Positions 22,691 through 33,442 of a stretch of DNA of 64,000 nt are shown piece by piece. This stretch comes from Symsagittifera roscoffensis (taxonomy: Eukaryota > Xenacoelomorpha > Acoela > Convolutidae). The position numbers and the translations under genes are program-made. The stretch covers positions 186,001 to 250,000 of the forward strand of contig NW_026971509.1 of assembly GCF_963678635.1 (NCBI RefSeq), written 5' to 3'. A model generated the notes under the pieces. That model saw only the letters and a list, made by a program, of their open reading frames with translations, searched no databases and was not told the DNA's origin. The first letter of the stretch is position 1. Every line of letters starts with the position of its first letter.

Positions 22691-23767
22691 TTATATTGAA
22701 TGTCGGTTGAAAAAATATGGTGTTTTTGTGAAATAATCTGTGTTTCTTTTTTCATTTTTTATTGTATTATTTACGGATAATTCTTCGTCAAGAATTGTTG
22801 ATTGACAAATATCTAATAGTTGTAATATACTATTGACTCGGTAGGCTACTTCATTTATAGGGAAAATTGTAGCATTTGTTTCAAAATATCCTAAACGTCC
22901 TAACGGTAATGTTATTTGATATGGTGTATTGTTATACACGTGTAATAAAATAATATCGGAATTCGTCTTTTTTAAGTATTTTATGAATGAAATTGTAATT
23001 TTGAAAAATTTGTGAATGGGCTTAAGTTCAAAATCTGACATGAAAAGTTGTTGTTTGTTTTGATTTTTGTTATATTGATGAACTTGTTTTATTGAAAAAT
23101 TATATATATTTCCTGATAGTGGTTTCAGGTGTTTTCGTTCTTGATTATAAATGGGGTAAATCTTGGAGAAAAATGGTGGTTGTTTGTTTAATCTTCGGAA
23201 GGATGATAAGGCTGTGTTTTTTGTTTTTGTATATTTATCTTTGATATGGATTCTACTATTTAAGATGTTGATTGTTGGTTTATGTTTAGTTATAATCGGT
23301 ATGCCAATGATATTGTGCTTAATATCAGTTATATGAAATGTTTGTTTAAATGGCTTGTTCAAAATCTTGTTTCGTTCCATTGTTCTTGTGGGTACAAGGA
23401 ATAGTTGAATTTTTCCATAATTTACTAATGTTTCAAGAGGTGTTAAATTTGGATGCAATGTTTTGATTTGATTCCATGTGGGACTATTAATTATATATGA
23501 TTCTGCTCCTGAGTCAATTTAAAAATTAATTTCAAGATCTGGTGGTTGAAATTCTTTGCTTCTTGGACTCTCTAAGAGAAATGGAATTGTCCAAATTTCT
23601 TCTCTTGGTTGTTCTTTTTGTATATTTTGATAAATTTGTTTTGTGTCTGAGCATTGTATTTCGTCTTTTTTATCGGGTTTAATTACAGTGTTAATTTCGT
23701 TTAATTCTTGTGTAGTTTGTGTATTATGATTAATGGGTCCAATGTAATAATTATGAAGAAGTTCCAA
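22691..23767 (-). pseudogene. Aspartic protease region of copy B
   Basis: IDSGAES at about 23518-23498 (DSGA codons 23504-23515) is the active-site loop of a retroviral-type aspartic protease, followed by an open stretch of 255 codons (23458-22691). The later part contains GLxGYFETNA-like sequence also present in copy A, and links protease to RT. A stop just before the active site (23519-23521) separates it from the upstream 82-codon frame. In both copies the region between protease and RT is longer than in typical Ty3/gypsy elements. Confidence 0.8.
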
Positions 23768-23879
23768 TTGATTTTCGTATATGTGTGAAGTAAAGGGTTG
23801 TTCATATATGACAGGTTCATAGTCGTTTTTGACTGTTATTATATTTACAGAGATGGTATTATCTGTATCACTTTCAGTA

Positions 23880-24776
23880 TCTGTTGATTCACAATTAGTG
23901 CGGTTTAATTGTAATTCGTTACTTCCTGTGTCATCATTACCTGGGTGGTCTGGAGTTGTTTCTTCATTTGTTTGTACTTGATTGATGTGTCTTTGATGCT
24001 TTGGTGTGTTACTTCTGTATCGATGTTTAGAATCGGGGTAACGGTTATTATTCCTATGGGGTGAATGGGAATAATTTCTGTATCTATTGTTGTAACTTGA
24101 GTTTCGATTTTGTGAGTTATTTCATGATCTGTTTTGATAGTTATCATTTGATCTGTGATAATTTGACCTATTATATGAATTATTCCTTGATCTGTTGTTT
24201 GGATAGTTCTGATTTCGATTGTTAGAATAACTTCTATTCCTACTGTTTGAATAGTTTCTATTTCTGTTGTATGATGAGTTTCGTGATCTATTATTGGAGT
24301 AGTGTCTATTCCTTGGGTTTGAATGGGAACTGGATGCAGAAACAAATTCTGTTGTGTTTGAATTCGATCGTGAACAGTTATTTTGGTTATTTTGGCTATT
24401 CGATCGACTATATCTATTTTGTGAGAAATTTCATGAATTTCTTCGTTCGGGCGATCTACCTCTATAACTGGAGTTATATGGTGATTGATTTCTTGAATAA
24501 GTTGAGTTACTTGGAAGTGGTTTTCTTGAACTATTATTACCATATATATTTTTAAATTGGTAGATTTTGATCTTTTTTCATATGTTGATAGAATGATTTA
24601 TTTGGTTCTTTGTACTTTTGAGGTTTATTCTGATTGTCTTGTTGTTTTTGTCTACATTCGGCGATACTGTGTCCGTATCGTCGGCAATAATTACACCATT
24701 TCATGAAAGATGGTTTGCTTTTTAAAAGTGGGTTCCGTTCATAGACGTTTAGTTTTTCGGTAATTTTTTCAATCAA
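23880..24776 (-). pseudogene. Gag nucleocapsid part of copy B: CCHC knuckle and R/N/S/Y-rich tail
   Basis: A single zinc knuckle CNYCRRYGHSIAEC (CX2CX4HX4C) is encoded at 24695-24654, in an open frame 24776-24552. It is followed (24543 down to about 23905) by a long imperfect repeat of about 8 codons. In one frame this reads Asn/Arg/Ser/Tyr-rich (SYNRNRNYSN-like); in another it is an open 212-codon Ile/Thr/His-rich frame. The basic, polar frame is the more likely nucleic-acid-binding one, and it is followed by an acidic stretch before the protease. Confidence 0.75.
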
Positions 24777-24779
24777 ATC

Positions 24780-25684
24780 TGTGTCGGATTCTTGTATGTT
24801 ATTTAAATGTGTAGTATTTTTTCAATCCGATTAACATACTGTAGTTTTAGATTTTCTGTTTCTTCGGATTTCATTGTGATTTCAGCTTGTTCTAATTTAT
24901 CTACTAATTTTCAAAAATCTAAATCTGGTTCTCGAAGTGAGGAAGGATGAGATGCTCTCTTTTTTATAGCTGTTTTCCTTAATTGAGGTGTTAAGGTCAT
25001 CATTAAAATTTCTGTCATTTTTGTGTTTTTGTAATCATGTGTATTGAGTGAATATGCTTTTCGAACTAGAGTTTCGATTCAACTGCTAATTGTTTATTTG
25101 GTTTATTTGGTAATCTGCGTAGTTCGTTGCATAGAACTCTTTGATGTTGTTTGTTTCTTTCAGAATCAAACATTTTTGAAAATTCTTGTGTGAATCTTTT
25201 CCAATCTGATTTTATTTCTATGGGTGGTACTGAAAACCATTTTTGGGCTGCGCGATCTAGTGTTGTTTGTATTAACGCTGTGCGTCTATGTATCCAATTT
25301 TGATGGAGTGGTGGACTAATTGGTTCGGGTCCTATCTTTAAAATTAAATTTGCTGTTACTGCAATTAAATAATCTTCTACAGAATATTCAGTGTCTGTTC
25401 CTGTGAATACCATTTAATTGTTTATTCGATGTTATTGACGATCCACCCATGAGGTATGGATTCATAGTCATCTGTAGTGATTCTGCGGCATTTGGCATTT
25501 GTGAGAAGTTTGAAAGTTGATTTTTTGTTATTTCATGTTGTTGAAGGTAATATGGAAGCGGTATTTCATTTTGCATTTGAGTTGGTTGGTAAGAATGCAT
25601 AGACATTGGGTTTTGTGGTTGTATAGGTTGAAAAAATTGAGCGTTAAATGGGTTTTGGATATGCAGTGGTTGTTGATTCTGCAT
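24780..25684 (-). pseudogene. Gag capsid-like domain of copy B
   Basis: An open piece 25684-25388 (Gln/Asn/Pro-rich, ends at a frameshift) overlaps a second one at 25413-25066. The latter includes YSVEDYLIAVTANL, AAQKWFS and SDWKRFTQEFSKMF, the pattern of the retrotransposon Gag (capsid) domain found in Ty3/gypsy elements (a Trp followed by an F..xF helix). The coding trace continues in another frame to the Leu/Arg-rich helix near 24970. The equivalents in copy A are at 29827-30569 and 35391-36136. Confidence 0.8.
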
Positions 25685-27235
25685 ATCTGTTGGATTTTGT
25701 GGGTAAATTTTCCTATTTTGGGATGGTTGAGATCGACGCGGTCTCTGTGTGCAATATTCTTTAGTATATGGTGCAAAAATATCTGGTTGATAGTAATCAT
25801 CATCATCAGATGATAAGTAATTTGTGTTATAACGTGTTTGTTTTTTTTTTTATTTTGTTGAAAAAATGGGTAATTTTCACTATAATCCTGTGGAGGGTGT
25901 GGATTATCTGGAAAATTTAATGAATTGGTCGATGTATTTGGAAGATTCCAATATTGATAACATATGTGGTTTAAGTTTCGTGTATTTTTTCGGGGGGGTT
26001 GATTTGTTTTTGATTGATGTACATAATTATAATTGTGTTCTGCGAAAGTGTTTCTTGTGAACGTTTTCCGTGTTTTTGACGGTTTTGCCATTGGTCTATA
26101 TGTCTGATAGTCCACATGGGAAAAATTTGGAGCAACCGAAGGTTTAACAGTTGATTGTAAGGTTACTTGTGTTAGTGATATATTTGTATTTATTGGTGTT
26201 GTGAGATTTGGATGTATTGGTGAAATACTTTGTTGTGTAGTTGTCACTGTTGTTTGGACTATTTCTTCCTTTATGAAGTGTGATGGTGTTTGAATGTTTT
26301 ACTGTGTAAGATTTCTAGTTCCATTGAGATTTTCATTATGTATGAATGTTGAATTTAAGCTGTTATTTCGTGTATTGGGTAAAAACGTATTATAATTTAA
26401 TGGTGTTGCATCAATCGTTAATAGTATTACTTTTACATAATCTTTGTGAAAAGATATTGTACTTAATGCTTGACTTGAGATATCCGCTGGAATATTTAAA
26501 AATGCTGGATGAGACCATTCAGGGTCCCAAACGTACTCTGATTGTTCTGCAATGACAGTATCGTCATTGGTACTTTGGGGTCTAAAATTTTTTCTTGCTT
26601 GTGCAATTAAATCTAAATTGTGGGTGAAATAATCTATTATAAACCATGCTAAAAATTTTTGTAAATCATATTTAGTCTTTTGTGAGACATCATCATTGGT
26701 GAAATTTTTCACGGATTATGTTTAAAAATGTTGAAAATACGGCGATTTCGTTTCTTACTTTGGTAAGTTTGGATGTTTGGGTTGGTGATGTACTTTGAGC
26801 TTCTGTTTTTTCTAATATAGATATGTAACTATAAATTATTGCAAAAACTTCGTTAGTGAATATGGAGTTTGCTCTCTGTGAATTTTGATATTGTATGCTT
26901 TTGATATAATCTGTGAATACTTTTGAAAATTCTAAATTAATATCGTCTGTTTGGATTACATATTTACCATGGATTGCTCGTGGTGTGCTGAATTCAATGG
27001 TGTAGATTCCGTCTTGTTGTGTTAGGTTACATATGTCTTTCAAATAATGTTCTATAATTTGTCTTTTGATTTTTATATCCGAGAATTCTGCTTTACATGG
27101 ACTGAATCCTGGTTCAAACAAATTTACGAGTAAGTTTTTACAAAATCGTGTTTGTCCTCTATCATTGAGTGAGTCTATAAGAAAGGGAAAAACTGCTTCT
27201 TCATCTGGACTTTCGTCACTCTGAGTGTTGCTCAT
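25685..27235 (-). pseudogene. Gag N-terminal extension of copy B
   Basis: Open stretches at 27235-26693 (start MSNTQSDESPDEE), 26712-26299 and 26247 to about 25850, in changing frames. They give some 500 codons ahead of the capsid-like domain. The frame change near 25841-25851 falls at a run of 11 T, a likely slippage or sequencing site. The N-terminal third has SCKAEFSDIKIKRQIIEHYL and YVIQTDDINLEF, conserved with copy A. The central part is Thr/Gln/Asn/Pro-rich. Residues around DYQTYRPM mark the site where copy A was interrupted. No known domain recognised in this extension. Confidence 0.75.
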
Positions 27236-27434
27236 TTTTTCGTTTGATGACTGTTAATATATAATTATCGATATGTCTAATTGGTTGATTCCAATTATAC
27301 AGGTGTGCTGGTTTGTGTTTATATTGCTTTTTTATTCTTCTTTTTCCTCTTTTTGATGAGTTTGAAGTTGTTTCTGAATCGGAAAAAAATTTTTGATCAT
27401 GGATGGGGCAATTTTTATTCATTGATTCTTTCAA
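27216..27434 (-). CDS. Small ORF overlapping the gag start (72 aa)
   Basis: Begins MKESMNKNCPIHD, contains a strongly basic cluster KRGKRRIKK and LYNWNQPIRHIDNYILT, and overlaps the first 20 bases of gag in another frame. The LYNWNQ...RHI segment is conserved in copy A (10671-10712), also just before and out of frame with gag. It may be a short leader protein or the true N-terminus of gag joined by a frameshift. Function unknown. Confidence 0.45.
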   Translation of the reverse strand: MKESMNKNCPIHDQKFFSDSETTSNSSKRGKRRIKKQYKHKPAHLYNWNQPIRHIDNYILTVIKRKNEQHSE

Positions 27435-28191
27435 TTTATATAGTGCGTCTAGACTACTGGCCTCTGATTCGGAAAATGCATTTCTATTTTTTGAAAATCT
27501 GTCTTGTTATCTGTCTTTGTTTACTTATAATTTTTCTTTTTATTGTTTGTCGTTTTGTTCGAATGTAACCAATTGTTTGTGTATGTGGGGTTATTACAAG
27601 ATCGTATTTTTGGTTGTCTATTTCACAATTGTCTAAAACGATTGTTCGTTTATTTCCTAAATTTTTGAATGACATAAGGTTTAGGATGAGGGATGCAAGA
27701 AGTAATTAGTGATTTTTATCTTCCTAGACTGTTAGTCCTTACAATTTTTTGGTTAGCTTAACCTGGGTCTTTTTGTTCAGGGTTGGAGAGAAAAGTATAT
27801 CGATTCCGGAGAACGATTTTTTACTTTCTCGTGGCTAGTCTAAGTTAAGGAGTTAACTTACTTAATCTTACTTAGGGGTAGTGATTGTGTTCAAGGGTTG
27901 GAGAAGAGTAAATCGATCCACAAGGTTCAGGTATAAATAGAACGCAAGTAGTTCGTTAGATACTATTTTAAACTTACTAAGTTTAAGATTTATCCTGGGT
28001 CAGCTAAGAGGAGGGTTCAAGTGAAGGATGAATAACCGAAGTTCTTCACTGTTTAGCCTAATTTGAATGGTTAGTGTTATTAAAAATTTCTATTAGTCCT
28101 GGGTCTTTTGAAAAGGTTGGGTAGTGAATCGACGTTTGAGGTCATTAGACACTTGATAAGTGGTTGGGGGAGAACAAAATTGTTCTTTTTG

Positions 28192-28334
28192 ATCCAAGGA
28201 TAAGCCTCGATGATCAGAATTTAAAATTAATAAAATAGAAAATTTATATAGATTCAAGGAAAGCCTTGATGATCAGAGTTTAAAATTGTTAAATATGAAA
28301 ATTTGTTTAGATCCAAGGAAAGCCTTGATGATCT
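28192..28334 (-). repeat. Three hairpin repeats in the copy B leader
   Basis: On the plus strand GATCCAAGGATAAGCCTCGA (28192), GATTCAAGGAAAGCCTTGAT (28251) and GATCCAAGGAAAGCCTTGAT (28311), each followed by GATC, at a period of about 60 bp. Each unit is an imperfect stem-loop (CAAGG / CCTTG). Two more lie in copy A, and three more in the tandem copy at about 33756-33898. Candidate RNA structure in the genomic leader. Confidence 0.6.
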
Positions 28335-28661
28335 GGTTTAAGATTTAAAAAAATTAGGTTTAAAATGGTTTAAACTTATTTGGTAAAAGGATTTAGTTTT
28401 TGATGATGTTAGTTGGCTTATGATTGCCGTTATATGTTTTGGTGATGAAGCTGGAATAACAGGATGATTTATATAAACTAATGATTTATTGTCTTGCTAC
28501 TAATTTTTATTTTTAATTTCAAAAAGTATTTTTCAAATGTGTTTTATATAGTACTGCAGAGTTTGAGGGAACGATTTGAGATCTTTTTATCAATCTTTAT
28601 TGTACAATAGTAATTTTCTTTTAGAGCCTGAAATAATCATTGAAGGTTTGCTTCAAGGGTT

Positions 28662-28895
28662 TTATGTTTGCAAATGAAAACCTAAATTCATTGCTAATAA
28701 GATTCTAAATATAAAAGTTTGTGTTGGCTTTTTCCGTACAACCATGAAAATAAATGGTAAGTTTCTATGTAGACGTATGTCGTCTCTTGTCCGAGGTCTT
28801 TTTCCAATACCGGGTAGTTCTCGTATTGTGCGTAATAGCGGCTCTGATCTATTGAGTCGTAGAGACATTTCAATTAAGTTATTGACATGTAACAT
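28662..28895 (-). CDS. 77-codon ORF in the leader of copy B, just after the PBS
   Basis: Begins MLHVNNLIEMSLRLNRSEP about 70 bases after the primer-binding site and contains a basic stretch RELPGIGKRPRTRDDIRLH. The copy at 34226-34459 is also open, but that is a recent duplication with one substitution (Asn to Lys), so this is not independent support. It is not detectable in copy A, whose leader is lost at this point. Could be a chance frame; no family recognised. Confidence 0.3.
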   Translation of the reverse strand: MLHVNNLIEMSLRLNRSEPLLRTIRELPGIGKRPRTRDDIRLHRNLPFIFMVVRKKPTQTFIFRILLAMNLGFHLQT

Positions 28896-28963
28896 TTTGA
28901 AAATGTTTTGTCTATTTTCTAATCTATATTTGGTTAATTCTAAGCTATTAAGGTCTTTATTCG

Positions 28964-28981
28964 AGACTTATGGTCGCACCA
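28964..28981 (-). other. Primer-binding site of copy B
   Basis: Two bases after the 5' LTR end the minus strand reads TGGTGCGACCATAAG. A TGG start complementary to the CCA tail of a tRNA at this spacing is typical of LTR retrotransposons. I cannot assign the tRNA with confidence. The same site is duplicated at about 34528-34545. Confidence 0.7.
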
Positions 28982-28983
28982 GA

Positions 28984-29392
28984 TGAGTTAGGTCCACTGG
29001 GGTTAACTCAAAGAGTAATTTCGGATAGGGTATACCGTCTGCTCGTCACGCTATCTTATTTTCGGCCGGATAGATTCGTGCAACTTCTTATCTAATACCG
29101 ATCCTAATCTTACTCTTATATCTACTAGGCTCAGGGTGTTTAACTAGTCTCTGCTAGGCTCAATAGATCTAGAGTATACTGGCTTATTGCGACTGCTGAA
29201 GTTCTCTTAAAGAGGTAACTAATATCTAAGTTAAATTCAAATCTCTCTGGTGCTGAAATCACAAGTAATTTCAGCACTTACAAATAAGTGGGTTGTTAGT
29301 TAGATGGATTATGATTGGTTAATATTAAATACTTTACAATGGTAAAATATCTAATTTATCCAATAATAAAATGTAGTTTATATCAAGTTCCA
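28984..29392 (-). repeat. 5' LTR of copy B
   Basis: 409 bp, nearly identical to 11838-12247, with TG/CA ends. It ends at ...GTTCCA, followed by the ATAT target duplication at 29393-29396 and the continuing gag of copy A. It has the inverted repeat GTGCTGAAATCAC/GTAATTTCAGCAC near 29248-29279. Confidence 0.9.
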
Positions 29393-29396
29393 ATAT

Positions 29397-30640
29397 AGAC
29401 CAATGAAGAAACCATTAAAAACACGAAAAACATTCACAACAAATCATTTTGCAGAGCACAATTATAATTATGTAAATCCATCACAAACAACTCATCCTCC
29501 CCGAATAAATATGCAAAATCATTTTTTTTTCAATAAAAATGAATTTTTCAATTACTTCAACGAATTCAGTAAATTTCCATGACTATCCACATCCCTCACA
29601 AGATCAGAGTGAAAATCACCCATTTTTCCAACAAAATAGAAATAAACAACAAACACCATATTATTCATCAAATTATTTATCATCAGATGATGACGATTAT
29701 TAACAACCAGTTGTTTTTGCAACAACAACACAAGAAGATCTTTCACAAAAACCTCGACAAAATCAAGCATCTCAAAGCATAAAATTTCGTCCACAAAATT
29801 CAGCTAATACACAATGTTATCAACCATTGCACATGCAAAATCAAAACGGTACACAACCCTACCAACCAGCACAATCACAAAACCCGGTCAGTATGCATTC
29901 TTACCAACGAGCACACATGCAAAATGAAATACCACTACCATATTATTTACAACATGAAATAACAAAAAATCAACCTACAAACTTTTCACAAATACCAAAT
30001 GCCGCAGAATCACTACATATGACAATGAATCCATACCTAATGGGTGGATCGTCAATAACATCAAATAAACCCTTGATGGTACTTACAGGCAGAGACCCTG
30101 AATACTCTGTAGAAGATTACTTAAATGCAATCACAGCAATTTTAATTTTAAATATGGGACCTGAACCAATTAATACACCACTTAACCTAATTGGATACAT
30201 AGACGCACAGCGTTAAAACCAACAACATTTGATGGCGCAGCTCAAAAATGGTTTTCAGTTTTACCTATAGATATTAAATCAGATTGGAAAATATTCACGC
30301 AAAAGTTTTCAAAAATGTTTGATTCTGAAAGAAACAAACAACATCAAAGAGTTTTATGTAATGAAATTCGTAGAGTACCATACAAAACAATTAAACAAAT
30401 AGCAGTTAGAATCAAAACACTAGTTCGAAAAGCATATTCGCTTAACACTCATGATTATAAAAACACGAAAATGACAGAATTTTTAATGATGACTCTGACA
30501 CCTCAATTAAGGAAAATAGCTATTAAAGGTGAGCATCACATCCCTCCTCAATTCGAGAACCAGATTTAGATTTTAGAAAACTAGTTGATAAACTGGAATA
30601 AGCAGAAATCACGATGAACTCCAAGAAACAGAAAATATTA
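29397..30640 (+). pseudogene. Copy A gag, capsid region (duplication unit 1)
   Basis: Resumes at YRPMKKP directly after the copy B insertion. The main open parts are 29827-30216 (MHMQNQNG... with YLMGGSSITSN and YSVEDYLNAI) and 30315-30569 (MFDSERNKQHQRVL...). Between them the AAQKWFS and SDWKIFTQKFSKMF strings of the capsid domain are in another frame. A stop follows YIDAQR at 30214, where B reads on, so the copy is inactive. Confidence 0.8.
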
Positions 30641-30734
30641 AACTACAAAATGTCAATAGAACAGAAACAAAAACTACACATTTAAACAACATACAAGATT
30701 CAGATAAAGATCTATCTGAAAAAATTACTGAAAC

Positions 30735-31635
30735 TTTAAACATAAATGAGAAAAGTCCAAATTTCAAAGGTAAACCATCTTTCACAAAATGGTGTAATTA
30801 TTGCCAAAGATACGGACACAGCATTGTCGAATGTAGACAAAACAACAAGATAATCAAAATAGACCACCAAAAAACAAAGAACCAAATAAATCATTCTACC
30901 AATACATGAAAAAAGACCAAAATTTACCAAAAAAAAATAATCATAGTAATAACAGCTCTGGTAAACCACTTCCAAATAATTCAAATTATTCAAGAATTCA
31001 ATCACTTTAAAACTCTAGTTATAGAGGTAGATCACCAGAACAAAGAAATTTACGATATTTCTCACAAAATAGATATAGTCGATCAATAGTCAGAATAATC
31101 AGTATCGAAACAACTATTCACGATCAAATTAAACAGAAGAGAATATTAGTTTGATACCAGTTCCCATTCAAATTCTAGGAATAGACACTATTCAAACGAT
31201 AGATCACGAAACTCATCATACAATAGAAACAGAAACTATTCAAACAATAGGAATAAAAGCTATTCAAATAACCGAAATAAACGTTACCAAAACAATAGAT
31301 CAAGAAATAATTCATACAATAGATTTAATTATCAACGAACAAATAACAACCACTATCATAATAGATCACGAAATATTTCACAAAATAGGAATCCAAATTA
31401 TAACAATCAACAAAGAAATTATTCTCAGTCTCCTCATGGGAATAATAATCGATATTCCGATTCCCAACACAAGTATAGAAGCAACACACCGAAACATCAA
31501 AGACAAATTAATCAAGTACAAACAACTGAAGAAACAAATTCAGACCCCCCTGGTATCGATGATACAGGAAGTTCTGAATTACCATTAAATCACATTAATT
31601 GTGAATCAACAGACAGTCAATACCATCTCAGTTAA
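30735..31635 (+). pseudogene. Copy A gag nucleocapsid and R/N/S/Y-rich tail (unit 1)
   Basis: The zinc knuckle CNYCQRYGHSIVEC is encoded at 30793-30834 (CX2CX4HX4C). A repeat of about 8 codons (NYSNNRN-like) covers about 31150-31450, then an acidic end closes at about 31635. As in copy B, another frame of the same DNA is open too (31151-31588, Ile/Thr-rich). Frameshifts are present around 30840 and 31010. Confidence 0.75.
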
Positions 31636-31646
31636 TTTGATAACCG

Positions 31647-32831
31647 TTGAAAATGACTATCTTCATAAATTTACAAATATCAATTGGAACTTCTTCTTTA
31701 GATTATTACACTAGACCTATTAGTAATAATGTACCAATTACACAAGAAGTAAATGAAATTAACACTCTAATTAAACCCAAAAAAGACGAAGTACAATGTT
31801 CAAGTACAATCCACATTTATGAGAATATACGAAAAGAACTACCAAGAGAAATTTTTGGACAATTTTTTATTTTTCTTAGAAAGTCCAACAAGTTAAGAAT
31901 TTCAACCACCAGACGTTTAAATTAGATTTTTTAATCGACTCAGGAGCAGAATCAAATATCATCAATATCCCCACTTGGAAGAAAATCAAAACATTACACC
32001 CAAAATTAATACCTATGAAAACAGCCATTAAATTAGCAACAGTACAAGGCTGAACATTAATTAATTATAGAAAAATCCAATTTTTCATTGTTCCCACTAG
32101 AATAATGGAACAAAATGAAATCCTAAACAAACCACAAACCTTTTAAGCAAACATTGCAAATAACAGATATAAAACACAATATCATTGGCATACCGTTCAT
32201 AACTAAATATATTTCCACAATAAACATTCTAAAGAGTAAAATCCATATAAATGACAAGTAAACAAGAAGGAAGAACACAGCCTTAACATTCCTTCAAAGA
32301 TTAAACAAACAACCACCATTGTTCTCCAAATTTTACCCTATTTTCAATCAATAACGAAAATACCTGAAACCACTATCAGGAAATGTAAATAACTTTCCAA
32401 TCAAACAAGTTCACCAGTATGATAAAAACCAAAACAAACAACATCTCTTTATGTCAGACTTTGAATTTGAACCCATTCATAAATTTTTTCGAATCACAAT
32501 ATCATCCATAAAATACATGAAACATTCAAACTCCGATATTACTTCGTTTCACGTATATAATAGTTCAACATACCAGATAACCATACCTATAGGACTCTTA
32601 GGATATTGTGAAACAAATGCCACAACTTCACCCACAAACGATGTAGCATATCGAGTCAAAAATATATTACAACTACTAGACACAAGTCAATCAACAATTC
32701 TTGATGAAGAATTATCAATAAATAATACAATAAAAATGAAAAAAGAAACACAGATTATTTCACAAAAACACCATATTTTTAACCGACTTTCAATAAAACC
32801 AACTACACAAAAGAATAACAAAAATTTTTAA
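31647..32831 (+). pseudogene. Copy A protease region (unit 1)
   Basis: The active-site DSGA codons lie at 31937-31948 in the context LIDSGAESNIINIPTW. The upstream open stretch (31647-31925) is in another frame. Downstream, 32451-32831 is open and matches the protease-RT linker of copy B. Internal stops (for example near 32052 and 32145) make it non-functional. Confidence 0.8.
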
Positions 32832-32833
32832 CA

Positions 32834-33432
32834 TTGTTTAATATTCAACACTCACAAATAACACAAGACGAATTTGACAGGCTAGCCAAACAACTAATAA
32901 AATATCCAACAGTTTATTCTACATCAAAATTTGGTGTTGGAAAAGTTAGTTCACCACTATATTTACATTTAAAAACTGACGCAATTTTCAAAAAACAAAG
33001 AGCAAGTAAAGTACCAATACACTTATATGATAAAGTAAACAGACTACTTGACATTTCAGAACAATATGAAAATATATCCTCAGTACATAAAGAAGAACAA
33101 CCAAAAGGTAACACCTTTATCAACCAGATTATCATCCTAGCTAAAGGATAATCACTAAAAAAAGTTCTAGGCGCTAGATATCTCAATTCACTTATTGACG
33201 AATCCAAATGCAATTGGCCTATTGGACCCATTCAAGTAATTCTAACAAGGATAAATGGTAAATATTACACAAGTGCAGACATTAATAGTGCATACAATCA
33301 AATGCCATTAGATGAACAGTCACGACGATTAATACAATTCGTTATTGAAAGTCAACAAAACGAATTCAATAGATTATTCTATGGAATTTACATAGGATTA
33401 GCAGCTTTTTCAGCTTTTATGAGTAATATTTT
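32834..33432 (+). pseudogene. Copy A RT, N-terminal part, cut by the duplication
   Basis: Starts with the same FKKQRASKVPIHL segment as B, then passes into the RT palm with YYTSADINSAYNQMPLDE (about 33262-33315), the strand carrying the first catalytic aspartate. The frame ends at the duplication junction at 33432, just after the AFMSNIF strand. The complete region is found in unit 2. Confidence 0.8.
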
Positions 33433-33442
33433 CGTGATTGTG

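Larger units (their letters stand above)
11838..29392 (-). mobile_element. LTR retrotransposon copy B, full length with LTRs (17.55 kb)
   Basis: Bounded by direct repeats of about 410 bp (11838-12247 and 28984-29392) that start TG and end CA, with an exact 4-bp target duplication ATAT on both sides (11834-11837, 29393-29396). Removing it rejoins the gag reading frame of copy A, confirmed by the uninterrupted B sequence at the same place. Read on the minus strand the order is LTR, primer-binding site, leader, gag, protease, RT remnant, integrase, spacer, env-like gene, ORF4, 3' region, LTR. The domain order protease-RT-integrase, DSGA protease and GPY-type integrase tail indicate the Ty3/gypsy group. 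It lacks about 1.5 kb of RT/RNase H core and has many frameshifts. Confidence 0.9.
27879..33432. repeat. 5.56-kb tandem duplication, unit 1
   Basis: Spans part of the copy B leader, the B 5' LTR, and copy A gag through the first part of RT. Repeated at 33443-38999 with an offset of 5564 bp, then 5567 bp after a CAA insertion. I see only a handful of base differences over 5.5 kb, so it is recent. Confidence 0.95.

Noticed and set aside
23905-24543. 212-codon Ile/Thr/His-rich frame
   Set aside because: Alternative frame of the R/N/S/Y-rich gag tail repeat; the polar frame fits the expected nucleocapsid role better. Kept only as a finding about dual frames.
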